A DNA stretch of 64,000 bases, taken from NCBI GenBank assembly GCA_964017195.1, contig OZ024890.1:50707593-50771592 (forward strand), in the 5' to 3' direction. The position numbers were made by a program, and so were the translations under genes. The notes under the pieces are model-generated. The model was not told the origin of the DNA. It did not search any database and saw only the letters and a program-made list of their open reading frames with translations. Of the stretch, positions 42,918 to 55,688 are shown in pieces; position 1 is the first letter of the stretch; each line of letters starts with the position of its first letter. Origin of the DNA: Siderastrea radians (Eukaryota > Cnidaria > Anthozoa > Scleractinia > Rhizangiidae).

Positions 42918-44150
42918 AAATCTTGAACAGTTTAACGCAACAAGAAAGCAGTATGAGGCCGATAATCATTGAACGGCTGCGAAGAAGGAAATCGAACAAC
43001 GACGAACCTGTGAAATGTGGGCAATATTTTTGTTCTAGTTTTTTTTTTTTCCAGCAGGTCTCTTCCTTTTCGTGTTCAATTGTTAGCTCCAACGCCAGCA
43101 CCAGGACCAACAAGAAAGAGGCGGAAAGTTTCCGCGGTAACTTTAGCGGTTTTCAATTCTTCCAGTGCCAAATTCGCTACATAAATATAAATTGATTTTA
43201 CAACTTTATATAAAATCGTACGTATTCAATGCAAGTCAATGTGGTTCTTCTCAGTCTGTGTAAACCGCTGACATTTGTCAATGACAAGGCGACATCGTTT
43301 TATTCATTGTCCAAATTTGATACTAAGTGGAAGACTAGAACTCCGAGTCATAATAAATAATAGACTTCCACTATTTCGAACACACAAGGAAAACCAAACT
43401 AGATTGCTCGAGATAACTGAGCCAATAGTAAATAAGCGAGCAACATCAACTAAGAGATGATCTAGTTTCAGTTGGGATCCCGCGGGATTCGAGGAAGCCG
43501 AGGTTCAAGAGCGGGATCCATAATGCATTGTATGAAAATTTTTATTCAAAATATATTAGTCATGTTATAAGTGAGCAATGGTATGATTGCTAGAGCAAAA
43601 GATTTACATTAATCATGATAATTTTTAAATTATCATGAATAATGGCTTTAAAAAAATGGGTTTTAAATATCCTTTCAAATTGCACTAGCCCAATTTTTCT
43701 TAGAATTATTCAAGTAGCACTCTCATAATGTAAGTCATTGATTGCAGTCGAATTCATTCGATTACTAATACAAGTGTCAATAAATTTGCCGCTAGGTCAG
43801 TTAGCAAACTTCCCGTTCATTTATTCCTTTATCATTTACATCATCTCGTTTTTTTCGTGGTTTAGATTTTGTTCTACCATTGCGATCAGGAGATTATCCA
43901 CCCAAGCAGCTGACTTAAGCACTTTGAAATCGATACTTCTTCTCATTGTGTTGACCTTTACTATAGGAACAGATTAACCTAGAGGGCATATAACTCAAAC
44001 TAACAATTAACTTAAAATAATAAATTGAAGTTAAGTTGGACGTAAAAGAAAATGAAAACGGTTCAAGTAAATCGTATTATTATTAACGAATTATTCATTT
44101 ACTGAAAGAGAGCAATAATTCATATACAAACTCTTTGAATCGGGAGAACA
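42918..44150 (+). repeat. Upstream unit U, third copy, first part
   Basis: It matches 10525-11960 and 55689-57120 with more divergence than those show to each other. It lacks the fold-back element found at 11042-11187. It contains a near-palindrome CATGATAATTT/AAATTATCATG near 43613-43636 not seen in the others. The rest of this U follows from about 45440, after a non-matching stretch. Confidence 0.75.
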
Positions 44151-46216
44151 AGAATCCACATCGCGCAGAATGCCTATTGTTCTTGGGACATTTACTTGCA
44201 GTCGAGTTATAATCATAAGTCTGCAATATTGCCTGCTAAGCGCATCTAAGCGCATCTGATTAGTTAATGATTACGCGCGCTTTCTTGCACTGGGAATACC
44301 TTCTGCTCATCAAAGTGCAGAAGGTGGAGCAAAGAGACAATACACATGCGAGGCATTGTTAAACCTTTTGTTTCGCGATATCACACCTTCAATTGCTTAT
44401 TTCGCGTAGCGTCCCTCAGATTTTTTTTCTTGCTGAGAGAAAGGTTCCGTTTTCGTTCTGACTGCATTTTCGTTAAATATATCGCAAAAGAGAAAACTGC
44501 CAGCACATACAAACACCAAAAACGCAACCCCACGCACAAGATTTAAAAGTCTTTATCTGTGTGCATAAGTTTCTAAAGATAAATAAACTTGCGCGTGCCA
44601 GTGAATGGAGCCTAGCCGATTGTGTCGTCATGATAAAAACAAACGAATACTTCTGTTGTTCTCGCTAATAGACTTTTACTTTCACTTTTACAACCATTCT
44701 ATGTAATTTTTTGGGGTAAGTAGACTGAACTTGGGTTTTTGAAGAGCTCTGAAAAGAGCTCCCGATCACTGAGATTTTCTGTTTCCTTGTTCATTGCGCG
44801 ATTTGGTTGGCACGTGGAATGAATCAGCTGCCGCACTGAGATCAGTTTAAAATTCGCGGCTGTTCTGGGCCATTTTCCAATTGAGTGGTTTTCTTGACTG
44901 GGTATTGTTAATTTTGACAGCCATTGTTATGCAGTCGCGGGCTTCAAACAATGGCTTGCTTGCCCAAAACGCGCCATTTTCAAACACAACTTCAACTAAC
45001 AGTTTTCAACCTAAAAAGAACAGAGGTTCCTGTTGGCCGATTCTTAAAATTAAAACGGATTCTGTTCATGAACAGTTTCATCTTTAGAAAATGCTCTTGA
45101 AAATGGCCTCCATACAAAAAAAGGCCGATTTTTCATGATTTTCAAGTTTAAAAGAACAGTCCTTACACCTTCAATTTCCTTCGTTTTAGGCTTAAATTGT
45201 AGGTACAAGGTTATTCTTCAAAAAGCCGTGCGTGAAAGTTTAACTTCTCACTTCTGTAAACGAAAAATTATATTTTTACTAGCCCTACTTGGTCGATTTG
45301 GGCCCTTTCTTCTCTTATTCTGGGCTTTTCAAAGCGCACTTGACTTCAAATTTGCCGCTTCACTGGTTATGAATAATTAATGATGTCCAGCCATTCTGTG
45401 CGATGAACATTTTTCCTTTCCATGTGCTTGTGTTTACGTTTCTTCACGATTATGCGGACTGTTATGCTTGCCATTTGCGCGTCTTACGTCTTGATTGAAA
45501 ATAAGGTTGTAATAATACATTTATTTTGAATGCCTCATTTTCTTAAATGACTTCCTTTCTGTATCTATATCATTATTCTTTACGAACTTTGCCACTTCCG
45601 TAACAGCCCTGTGTACTATTAGAAAGGGTTCGTGACATTAATTCTTTGCTCAGTTGAGCGGTACTATAAATACAGTTACAGATATCGCTTCGAAATTTGA
45701 TCCTCGTAACAGCAGTGGAGACCATTTGAGTCAGAGAGATTCGGCCCGTTGATTTCTAAAAGAAAAATTAAGTGTTGCATTTAAAGTATGGCGGAAACAT
45801 TAATGTTTATGAAAAAGAAGGTTGCAGGACGCTAAGTCTCCTGGATGATCCCACTAGTGCATTTTCTTCCTTTATTGTGCTGTCAAACGTACAGTTTCAA
45901 CAGGCGTTTGAGGTTTGTATGGTCAACTATTAAAAAAGTCCAAAACGTAAGCTCTTGACTACAATTATAACGCCTTTTGCAGACTTTGCTAAGCACTTAG
46001 CGGTTTACAAGGAGATGGAATAACAACGCTGGCTTTTCCTTCACGGCCATGAATGAAATCGGACCACTTGTAGACGTTCCCCTCCCCTGACAGGCAAGAC
46101 TTTGACATTTGCACGTGTTACTTGTGCCTTGTTTTTCTTGCTGTTTACGAACCTGTTGCTTGACTTGACATTCTTATCCCGTTCGGGCTGATAGCTATTG
46201 TCTGCCTAATAATGAA

Positions 46217-47116
46217 TTGTGTATTCCACTAATTACAATGGATCACAACAATCTAAAATTTAAAGCCATCTCGCTAAACGTTCGAGGTATCCGTGCATTC
46301 GAAAAAAGGAAGTCAATTTTCAATTGGCTAATTAAGCAGAATGCCAATATTTGTTTTCTACAAGAAACTTATAGCATCAATGACGTTGTTGATCAGTGGA
46401 AAAAACAATGGCCCGGAGAATGCTTTTTCTCTCATGGTTCTAATCACAGCCGCGGTGTATACGTAGCTATTCTTATTCGAAAGTCTCTTGATTTCAAAAT
46501 GAAATCAATGCGTGCCGATGTCGATGGCTGGTATCTCATTTTAGAGGCAAGTATTCAAGACACCCACTTTCTCCCGGTAAACATATACGCACCAAACATA
46601 ACAGCGAAACAACCCTCGTTGTTTCAATCATTGTCCGAGTCTGTTTCTGATGAAGAACACCGGGAGTACAATTGTAGACTTTTATTGGGGGGAGACTTTA
46701 ACGTCACCCTCCAACCGTCTCTAGACTGTTCGGGTGGAAACTCAATACTAAAAGGATCGGTTAAGTTTTTGGAAGACAGTATTATGGAATGCGATTTAGT
46801 GGACATTTGGAGAGTTCGCAACCCTGACAGCAAAAATTCGGCTTGGCGCCAGAAAAACCCAATTATTCAAAGGCGACTTGATTATTGGCTCATTAGCGAT
46901 TCATTACAGGATGATGTCGCCAAAATTGACATTGTAATCGCCATCAAAACAGACCATTCCGCAGTTTTTCTTGAGATTGATAGCTTAACTGACCATCCCC
47001 GCGGTCCTTCCTTTTGGAAGTTCAATGACAGTCTCCTGGATGATCCCACTTTTGTCCAGGGCTTGCGCGAAAATTTCCCCTTTCGCTTAAGGAAATCAGT
47101 TTTTGTGATGATTTAA
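46217..47116 (+). pseudogene. LINE endonuclease domain (copy B)
   Basis: It has the same 299-codon frame as at 2004, with a handful of substitutions (for example FLQET instead of FLQES after residue 50). SLNVRGI, FLQE, GGDFN, LDYWLIS and TDHSAV are present. It ends at the same frameshift in the T run near 47100, so the break predates duplication. Confidence 0.85.
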
Positions 47117-47118
47117 GA

Positions 47119-48815
47119 GTGAAGTGGGATTGGATTAAATACAAGATCAGAGAAGAACGTATGACATATAGCAAGTTAAAGGCTAAAGAAAGAAAAGCGA
47201 AGATGAAAACCATTGAAGACAGACTTAATTTATGTGAAGAGAAAATTGCAGACGCACCAACGCCAGAAAATCTTATTAATTTAGAGTCGGTTAGGGCAGA
47301 GAACGAAAGGGAATTTGATTTTATCGTGAGAGGCTCGATAATCCGCTCCCGTGCCACATGGTATGAACAAGGTGAAAGAAACACCAAATGTTTTCTAAAC
47401 TTGGAAGACAACAACAACAAGAAAAGCTGCATTAGGAAACTTCTTCAGTCTGACGGAAAAGAAACCTCAGATGCAAATGTCATATTGAATGAAATCTACA
47501 GCTTTTATTCAGATCTTTCTAATGAAAATCTAGAAATTCAAACTGATTTCAGGGGTTGTCCTTTCTTAAAAAACCCTTCAATGTCTCCGAAATTAAGCGA
47601 TGCTATGAAAGAAGCGTGCGCTGGCCAACTGTCATATTCGGAATGCTTTAAGGTACTCTCTACGTTCGAAAACAATAAATCTCCAGGGAATGACGGACTT
47701 TCCATAGAGTTTTACAAATTTTTCTGGCCAGAAATTGCCACTCTCTTAGTTGATTCATTAAATTACTCTTACATTCACGGAGAATTATCAAACTTGCAGA
47801 AAGAAGCTGTTATAACTCTAATCGAGAAGAAGGACAGGGATAGAAGATTGATTAGAAAACTGGAGACCGATATCTCTTGTTAAGGTTGATGTAAAAATCG
47901 GCTCGAAAACTATCGCAAAAAGATTAGAGAAAGTTTTACCATATATTATCCATCACAACCAAAATGCTTTCGTAAAAGGACGAACGATTTTTTAAGCAGT
48001 TCGAACAATAAGAGATGTTTTGGATTTTACGGAATTGAAAGGGTATCAAGGCATATTGACCGCAATAGACTTTGAGAAAGCCTTTGACTCATTAAGTCGG
48101 GACTTCCTCTTCAAATCGCTCGAATCCTTCGGCTTTGGCGCCTCTTTTATAGCATGGATCAAGACGTTTTATAAGAATATAACGAGCTGTGTGGTGAACA
48201 ATGGTTACTTTACTTCTCCCTTCAACGTTACACCGGGGCTCGCCAGGGCGACCCGCTCTCCCCATGTCATTTTATCTTAGTTCTTGAATTACTAGCAATT
48301 TCTATCCGCAAGAACGATCGAATAAGGGGTATTATGGTGGACGGCAACGAAATTAAATTAGTTACATTTGCCGATGACATCATTTGTCCGCTACAAACCG
48401 TCCTACCGTACTCTTCTTAATGTTATCAAATTATTCGTACATATTCCAGATTGAAGATCAATCATGGTAAAACGGATGTCCTTCTACTCGGAAATATGGA
48501 AGCATCCAGCTCAGAACTAGAAGTAACTGAAATCAAAAAGTCCTTGAAAATCTTGGGGGTGCACTTTACCTATAACCGTTCACTTTTTACAAATTGAATT
48601 TTGAATCAACCGAGAAATCTATAAGAAAGCTCTTAAGACTCTGGAGAGGACTCACATTAATTGGAAAAGTACAAACCATCAAATCCTTTGCTTTACCGAA
48701 GATTTTATAGAGGCTAACGCTCATGTCGAATAGAAAAGAATTCATTAAAAAGTGAACACCTTATTATACTCTTTTGCTTGGAAGGGCAAAGACAAGGTGA
48801 AGCGCACGGTTTTAA
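47119..48815 (+). pseudogene. LINE reverse transcriptase, broken (copy B)
   Basis: The linker reads through NNNKKSCIRKLLQSDGKETS, which is replaced by a shorter scrambled sequence in copy A. Motif A (AIDFEKAFDS) lies at 48020-48280 in another frame, RQGDPLSP follows, and motif C reads FADD at about 48370. Frameshifts near 47860, 47990 and 48240 match those in A. The region ends at the TTAA element at 48815. Confidence 0.83.
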
Positions 48816-50680
48816 GAGGCATTCCGTGTAAAAACCGACCAGTCGATTTTCGATGGAAAATAGATTTCTTTCATTTTCTGTGCAGAAGTACAACATTATA
48901 AGCAAAGTACAAAAATCGCATTTGTTTGGCTTCATTTGATTTTCTACCTGCTCTAGGCCGATAGTTCCGATGCGACCTCTGAACAAGGAAATCCTTCGGC
49001 CGGAACCCCGATTTTAACACTAAACTCGAGATAGCATAAAACAACACAGATTTGACAAAAGCAGCTTATATTTATTCCATACCTTAAATAGGCCATGTTT
49101 ATTATTTTCGCTGCTAAAATAACTTGTTCTCTCTCGTAGGGTTTTTGCTATAATTATTTTAGTACACCAACCTAAAGGCATTACGAACGCCATTGATAAG
49201 GTGCCTCCATTAAAATCAAGTGGGACCTCACCTACAGCTCATATTCTGATCAGACAATAGATCAAGGTCTGGTCTAAAATTAACAGTAATAAAATTTGTC
49301 GGCACTCATCATATGTTTAAGGAAAAATCTAAACAAAATTCGGTCAATTCAAAGACATTTTGATTTGTCTTCATTACAACTAAAGGCATTTTACCCCAAG
49401 GCGTATTCAAAATAAACCATAGCCCAGTTTTCGAGCAAAACTGGATCAGTTTTACCTGAATTACCTCGGAATTATTCCACGCTTTTCGAAGTTCACATTG
49501 ATGAGCGGTAACGGTCAGTTTCTTGTCACAAAACACTCTACACTTGGTCCAGCAGCATACGGTTTGTTAACGCTTAAAAAGGCCAAACGTTCACTGACAT
49601 GGAGTCATGGAAGAGAAAAATACAATAACCTTGTCTTCATCAGCTTTTTCTTCCAGATTATTACGTTCAGTAAGTGAGGTCCAAGATGATTGCTGTGTAC
49701 GGGAGCCAAAGTACTTCGCGAATGTTGCTGGATGTTTTCACACTCGCGGGAAAAGCAACAAATGCTGTTTTTCCTTCCGTGGCTGTTACAGTGGTCTACA
49801 AAACAAGAAAACCATTCTAACAATACAAACAATTAAGTACTTTGAACAAATTGGCCACTTTACCTTCGTACAATCGACGAAAATCCCTCACGTGCAACGA
49901 CCGTTTCAAGTAAAGTTAGCGAGTAATGTTATGTGTAGACCGCTGACCATAAGTACTGAGCTAAAATTGGCAGCGCATTTTGGGTGGGATTTGGACGCAA
50001 TAAAATCATACTTTTGGCCTATTGTCCAAGTTAAACATGTTAACAAGGTTTTTCCTCCATTTCCTATTGCTGCAAAGCCAGTCTGGCTTGTCGACTTTCT
50101 TCGGGGATAAAGACGTAAAACGTTTTTAATAATGACGTAGGGAAACGAAAGTTTTGTAAATATGTTGTATACTTTTCTACTGTAAACCACTATTTCTTAC
50201 TTTTTTCTTCCTTGCATCAGGTGCCAGTGGTGTTTCTCGTAAAGCAGCGTGCTCCAACTTACCTTACACGTAGAAGTTTGCTCCCCAATAGTTAGTCTAG
50301 TCTGTAACGAGCCTGAGCAGGAGTCCTGGCCTGAGGGGGTAGTAGTGGAGATCAGACTATACACATAGATGTTTATTGAACTAAAATCGCTACCAGAACG
50401 TTTGGTAAACTAAGCATTTTTTCTAACAGTGTAGAGTATCAGGAATCCAACACATCTCGGATAACTTCGCACTTTAACATTGTTTAATTAGGGGGTCCGG
50501 TGGAAAGGCTTTTCTAAGATGCTTTTGGAGTGCTATGTTATCGCCTATATTTGCATTAATTACGAAGAGGATATCAAAAAGTGAAGTTTCTCTAAACTAA
50601 TTGGCCACGGTCAGTGAGGTTTATTGCTTCGTACTGGGGAAATATTGATGTTCTCTTTTTGGTGGTGGTAGTTTTGCAAG

Positions 50681-51022
50681 ATGATAGACGGGATCTTGAG
50701 GACAAGAGATGAACTAAACAGTTTCGCTGCAAGCTGCTATGGCATAATGCAGTTAGACTTTGTTTGCAATGATAAGGTCTTTAACCAGGTCGGTCAACTT
50801 CTCTCCTTTCCCCTTATCTTAGCGATACACCAACGTCAGCTCCTTTTTCTTGGTCACATCTTGAGGAAACCAGACAAGAAGAAGCCAATTGTTTGTCCGT
50901 TATTTAGGGTCCCAAACAAAGACTTTCTTCCATCACCCAAAAAAACAAGGAGGGCCATCCAACACCGGGAACAGTGCAGGCATCTCAGTCTTGTGGCTGA
51001 CGGCAGTTTTGCGGTCGGCTGA
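50681..51022 (+). pseudogene. Fragment of a second non-LTR retrotransposon (copy B)
   Basis: Duplicate of 6498-6839 with a few substitutions, carrying the same RQLLFLGHILRKPDKK block. It is a dead fragment inside the TTAA element. Confidence 0.5.
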
Positions 51023-51717
51023 GTAGTGGAAGACAGGTTGGAGGTCCACCACTCCAAGAAAGTGCGCGAGAGAAAGTACTTGATAGCCAGGGTATCTCTT
51101 CTTTCGCCTAGCGCGTATTTGAGGGAGATTTCATTTCCTAATCCCGTGTCGACACCACTCTGCTGCCAAATGAGAGAAATATCATCGCCCTTGACTCTTT
51201 GAGGCCAGTTGCCAAAAAGTTCGAGCACCCGGCAACTTTATAACTAACTCATATCGCCACTTCGTTGCTAAGGCGCACGAGAAAACCTCTGCATGGTTTC
51301 AGTCTTGTTTAAGCTAGGTTATGGAACAGTTATTTTTGTTTCAAATTCAGCTATTTTTATTTCAAATTTTCCGAGTTGTGGAAATTTGACATCATTGCCT
51401 TTTGTTTTCAATTCTCATTAGTTCGTTCTCCCAACCTAGTCAAGTTTCCTTCAATGTTCCTGCTTTGTCAGTTCCAGCTTGGCTGCTCCCTTATCTCTTT
51501 TATGCAGAATGCCAAGGTGTGAAAACGCAAAGAAACCTGCGATTAGGCGCTATTGTCAGTTTGCTTGGTAAGGCATTCCTGTTCCAGGCTCTCAGATGTG
51601 CGTTTTTCGTGCTCGTTTCATTTTTCTCTTTTCCTGCTATCTCGGAAGCTAAGAACAGTACAGTTTGTTGACTGTCTTCAGTCGGTATCATTATTAATGA
51701 CCAGCTAATAAAAATCC

Positions 51718-52503
51718 ATTGCCTTCGTTTTAGTATACCTATGAATTGCAGATTCTACTAGGCGAAAGATTGTAACCTATCGCTTCGAAAGGTCACAGTT
51801 CAGATCTTTTTTCCAATTCTTTCGAAGCTCTAACTGATGTGTCAACTGTGTAAACGCCCTACTTCATCCTATCTGAGGAAAACGCTTGTTTCTTTGGGTT
51901 TCTGGTAAAGCCTCAGAGAAAAACCAGGGAAAAACTGCTACTCGGACAGAAAGATAAACCTTTCTTAGTCAGGTGAGGTAGGTAGTGGATGGGGAGGGGG
52001 TCATGCCACAAAACGTGGCTTCAAAGGGGATGGTCACCTGAAAAACAAGTGAACACAGCTATAGAAATGATGGATTTTCTACGATACTTGAATAAAGCTG
52101 TTTGGTGGACATTGCCTTCGTTTTAGTATACCTATGAATTGCAGATTCTACTAGGCGAAAGATTGTAACCTATCGCTTCGAAAGGTCACAGTTCAGATCT
52201 TTTTTCCAATTCTTTCGAAGCTCTAACTGATGTGTCAACTGTGTAAACGCCCTACTTCATCCTATCTGAGGAAAACGCTTGTTTCTTTGGGTTTCTGGTA
52301 AAGCCTCAGAGAAAAACCAGGGAAAAACTGCTACTCGGACAGAAAGATAAACCTTTCTTAGTCAGGTGAGGTAGGTAGTGGATGGGGAGGGGGTCATGCC
52401 ACAAAACGTGGCTTCAAAGGGGATGGTCACCTGAAAAACAAGTGAACACAGCCATAGAAATGATGGATTTTCTACGATACTTGAATAAAGCTGTTTGGTG
52501 GAC
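51718..52503 (+). repeat. 393-bp tandem duplication, copy B only
   Basis: Units 51718-52110 and 52111-52503 run from ATTGCCTTCGTTTTAG to TGTTTGGTGGAC. They are almost identical (one difference noticed, CAGCTATAG against CAGCCATAG). Copy A has a single unit, so this is a recent event. Confidence 0.93.
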
Positions 52504-53825
52504 AGATGGCCTTTCCAAAAAAATGGCAGCCACCCCGCCAGCCTGCGAGCGAGCACTCGCAGGCTACCTTCCCACTTATGCAAATTCGTTTATTAAAAAG
52601 GGGGCTGGTGCTTACCAAAACAATCCTGTTACCTTCTTCCCCTTTAAGGTATAAAATCCCCTGAACTTAATTAGGGGTAAATGCGCCCAGTCCCACACGA
52701 AGCGCTCCCTACTAATGTGTGGTTAGCCGCTTAACAATAATAGCATTACTCGCTTGAGTATAAGTCGTTCGTTGCACACATGAGGGATTTTCGCCACTTG
52801 TACGAAGGTAAAGTCGCCAATTTGTTCAAAGTACTTAACTGTTTGTATTGTTAGTATGGTTTTCTTGTTTTGTAGACCGTTGTAACAGCCTGAAGGAAGA
52901 ATGGCGATTGGTGTTTTGCTTTAAGTGTTGAAACAACCATGAACACTCGAGGAGTACTTTGGCTTCCCTACACAGCAATCATCTTGAACCTCACTTAACT
53001 GCTGAACGCAGTAATCAGGAAAAAAAGCTGATGAAGACAAGGTTATTGTATTTTTCTCTTTCATGACTCCATGTCGATGAACGTTTGACCTTTTTAAGCG
53101 GTAAACCGTATGCTGCTGGACCACATGTAGAGTATTGCGTCACAAGAAACTGACCGTTACCGCTCATCGATGTGAACTTCGAAAAGCTTGGAATAATTCC
53201 GAGGTAATTCAGGTAAAACTGATCCAGTTTTGCTCGAAAATTGTTCTAAGGCCTATTTTTGAATACGCCTTGGGGTTAAAATGCTTTTAGTTGTAATGAA
53301 GACAAATCAAAATGTCTTTGAAGTTGGGAATGTTGCAGTTTTTGCGAATTTTGTTTAGGTTTTTCCATAAACATATGATGAGTGCCGACAAATTTTATTA
53401 CAGTTACTTTTAGACCAGTCCTTGACCTATGGTCTGATCAGAATGTGACCTGTAGGTCAGGTCCCATTTTTAAGAAATTTTGATTTTAATGGAGGCACCT
53501 TATTAATGGCGTTCGTAATTCCTCTAGGTTGGTGTACTAAAAATTATAGCAAAATCCCTACGAGAAAGAACAAGTTATTTTAGCAGCGAAAATAATAGAC
53601 ATGGCCTATTTAAGGTATGGAATAAATATAAGCTGCTTTTGTCAACTCTGTGCTGTTTTATGCTATCTCGAGTTTGGTGTTAAAATCGGGGTTCCGGCCG
53701 AAGGATTTCCTTGTTCAGAGGTCGCATCGGAATTATCGGCCTAGAGCAGGTAGAAAATCAAATGAAGCCAAACAAATGCGATTTTTGTACTTTGCTTACC
53801 GGTCGATTTTTACACGGAATGCCTC

Positions 53826-55398
53826 TTAATAAGCCAATGATTTCTACCCAAAGAATAATTTGTATTAAGAGATACCTATCCCCTAGCGCGGCTAGCTGGA
53901 AGTTGTTTCTGGATTTTTACTTAAGGAAGGTGGGAGGAAAATTTTTATTCCACTACAACTTTGATTACTCGAAACTATCAATATTCCTCCCAGATTTCTA
54001 CAAAGAATGTATCTTGTCATGGGCTTCACTAACTGACAACAACCCATCCTCACCCTCCGAGATATCAATTCAGATCTTGTGGAACAACAGATTTTATTAT
54101 CCCCATTAATTCTTGTTCAGTCTACAACCAAAAGTTAATTGATTCGGGTCTGGTAACAATTAGTGACCTCTATGACACTAATGGCGAGTTCAAAGGGTTT
54201 AAGGAACCTCTACGTTCAAATCTCTCACCCATTGATCATTATTTACTTTTTAGCCTCCACAGTGCCCTTCCACAGGAATGGCGCAGTAATAAAACTGCCG
54301 TCGTCTCAAATGCACAATATGTAGACCTGAGCAGTTTCTCATTACATCTTGAAGGGGAAAAGGTAGATGTAGAAAAGCTGCAATCGAGATCACTGTATGA
54401 AAGGCTTATTTCTAAAATCTCTACGAAACCAACAGCCTTGAAAAAATACAACGAAGCTTTCAACGCGGAGACCTTTCATTTAGACTGGGAAAGAATATAT
54501 TCACTACCCTTCAAAGTAACACTAGACACCACGTTAAGGGAATTCCAATCCAAAATACTTCATAGGATCTGTTATACCAATGACATGCTTTTCAAATGAA
54601 AAAATACAGCGAAGCTTTCAACGCGGAGACCTTTCATTTAGACTGGGAAAGAATATATTCACTACCCTTCAAAGTAACACTAGACACCATGTTAAGGGAA
54701 TTCCAATCCAAAATACTTCATAGGATCTGTTATACAAATGACATGCTTTTCAAATTTAGAATAGTCGATTTTCCGCTATGTTATTTCTGTGGTGGAGACG
54801 TTGGAACACTTTTTCTTTTACTGTGAAAGGGTATGCACTTTCTGGAAGGAACTAAACACCATCCTCAAATCGCAAAACATAACTTCTAGTTCTTTTGATA
54901 TTAAAGATGTTATTTTTGGCCTTTTTCACCCGGAGAACAACAGCATTTTAGTTAATTACATTATTCTCGAGATCAAATACTTCATCTACCGTTCTAAGTT
55001 AAATAAAACCTCCCTCTCTACTCCCATACTACTAACAAAATGTAAGAACATACCAAATCGAGCGTTTCATTGCGAGGAAAAACAACAAACTATACCTTCA
55101 CAATAAAAATGGGAACCCTTCATTTCACTAATGGAGCAGTTGCTATCACCTCCGCGACGAACTTAAGTTAAACGACGGGTATTGCTTTTTGTAATCTTCA
55201 GGTGGCATAGCATTGTATAGGTATAATGTAGAGTGTAGTTTAATGTTTTATCGTGCTGTGGTGGTCAACAGAATATGTATATGTAAATACGTGAATGTGT
55301 AAGTATTTAAGTAATTATGTAAATCAGTGGGTAGGCATGTAAAGTTTAATTGTAGTTTCTTTATGTCTTGCATTCTATATTCAATAAAATAAAAAAAG
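53826..55398 (+). mobile_element. L1/Tx1-like LINE, copy B, 3' portion
   Basis: Duplicate of 8659-10234. It encodes the region after the RT thumb and the C-terminal zinc knuckle (pieces at 53830-54109, 54110-54597 and 54757-55106) with the same frameshift between C-x2-C and HFFFYC. It ends in CAATAAAATAAAAAAAGG and includes the 158-bp tandem duplication at 54440-54755. Confidence 0.82.
54440..54755 (+). repeat. 158-bp tandem duplication inside the LINE (copy B)
   Basis: Units start at 54440 and 54598; same event as at 9273-9588. Confidence 0.9.
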
Positions 55399-55688
55399 GA
55401 AAATTAATGGTTTATTTGCATTGCAGTGCAAATTAATGTCTCCTTTTCAAGAATATTACAGTGGCGCGGGTAATTTTCCGGGTAATTTTCCGAGCCCAAT
55501 CCCTCCATAGGGACAAAGTTTTAGTAGGTATAAGATGTAGATGACAAGCGAAAAAAAATATCAGACCAGAAGTGTGACAAAACTGGCTATCTACAAGAAA
55601 ATGCTCGTAATTAACGAGAATCTGGCGACTTAAATATTCACCGGATGAACTTGATAACATTTGCAACAGTATATTAATAAACGCAATA

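Larger units (their letters stand above)
45837..48815 (+). mobile_element. L1/Tx1-like LINE, copy B, 5' portion
   Basis: Duplicate of 1626-4579 with the same 5' junction to U and the same interruption by a TTAA element. It keeps two features damaged in copy A: a complete linker near 47405-47470 and the intact FADD motif. Confidence 0.82.
48816..53825 (+). mobile_element. Long-inverted-repeat TTAA element, copy B
   Basis: It is flanked by TTAA at 48812-48815 and 53826-53829, with GAGGCATTCCGTGTAAAA ends. The left arm is 48816 to about 49958 and the right arm about 52700-53825, both near 1.1 kb, so this is the better-preserved copy. The interior contains the retroelement fragment at 50681-51022 and a 393-bp tandem duplication. 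No transposase is recognisable. The ORF at 49607-50110 overlaps the left arm and is unrecognised. Confidence 0.85.
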
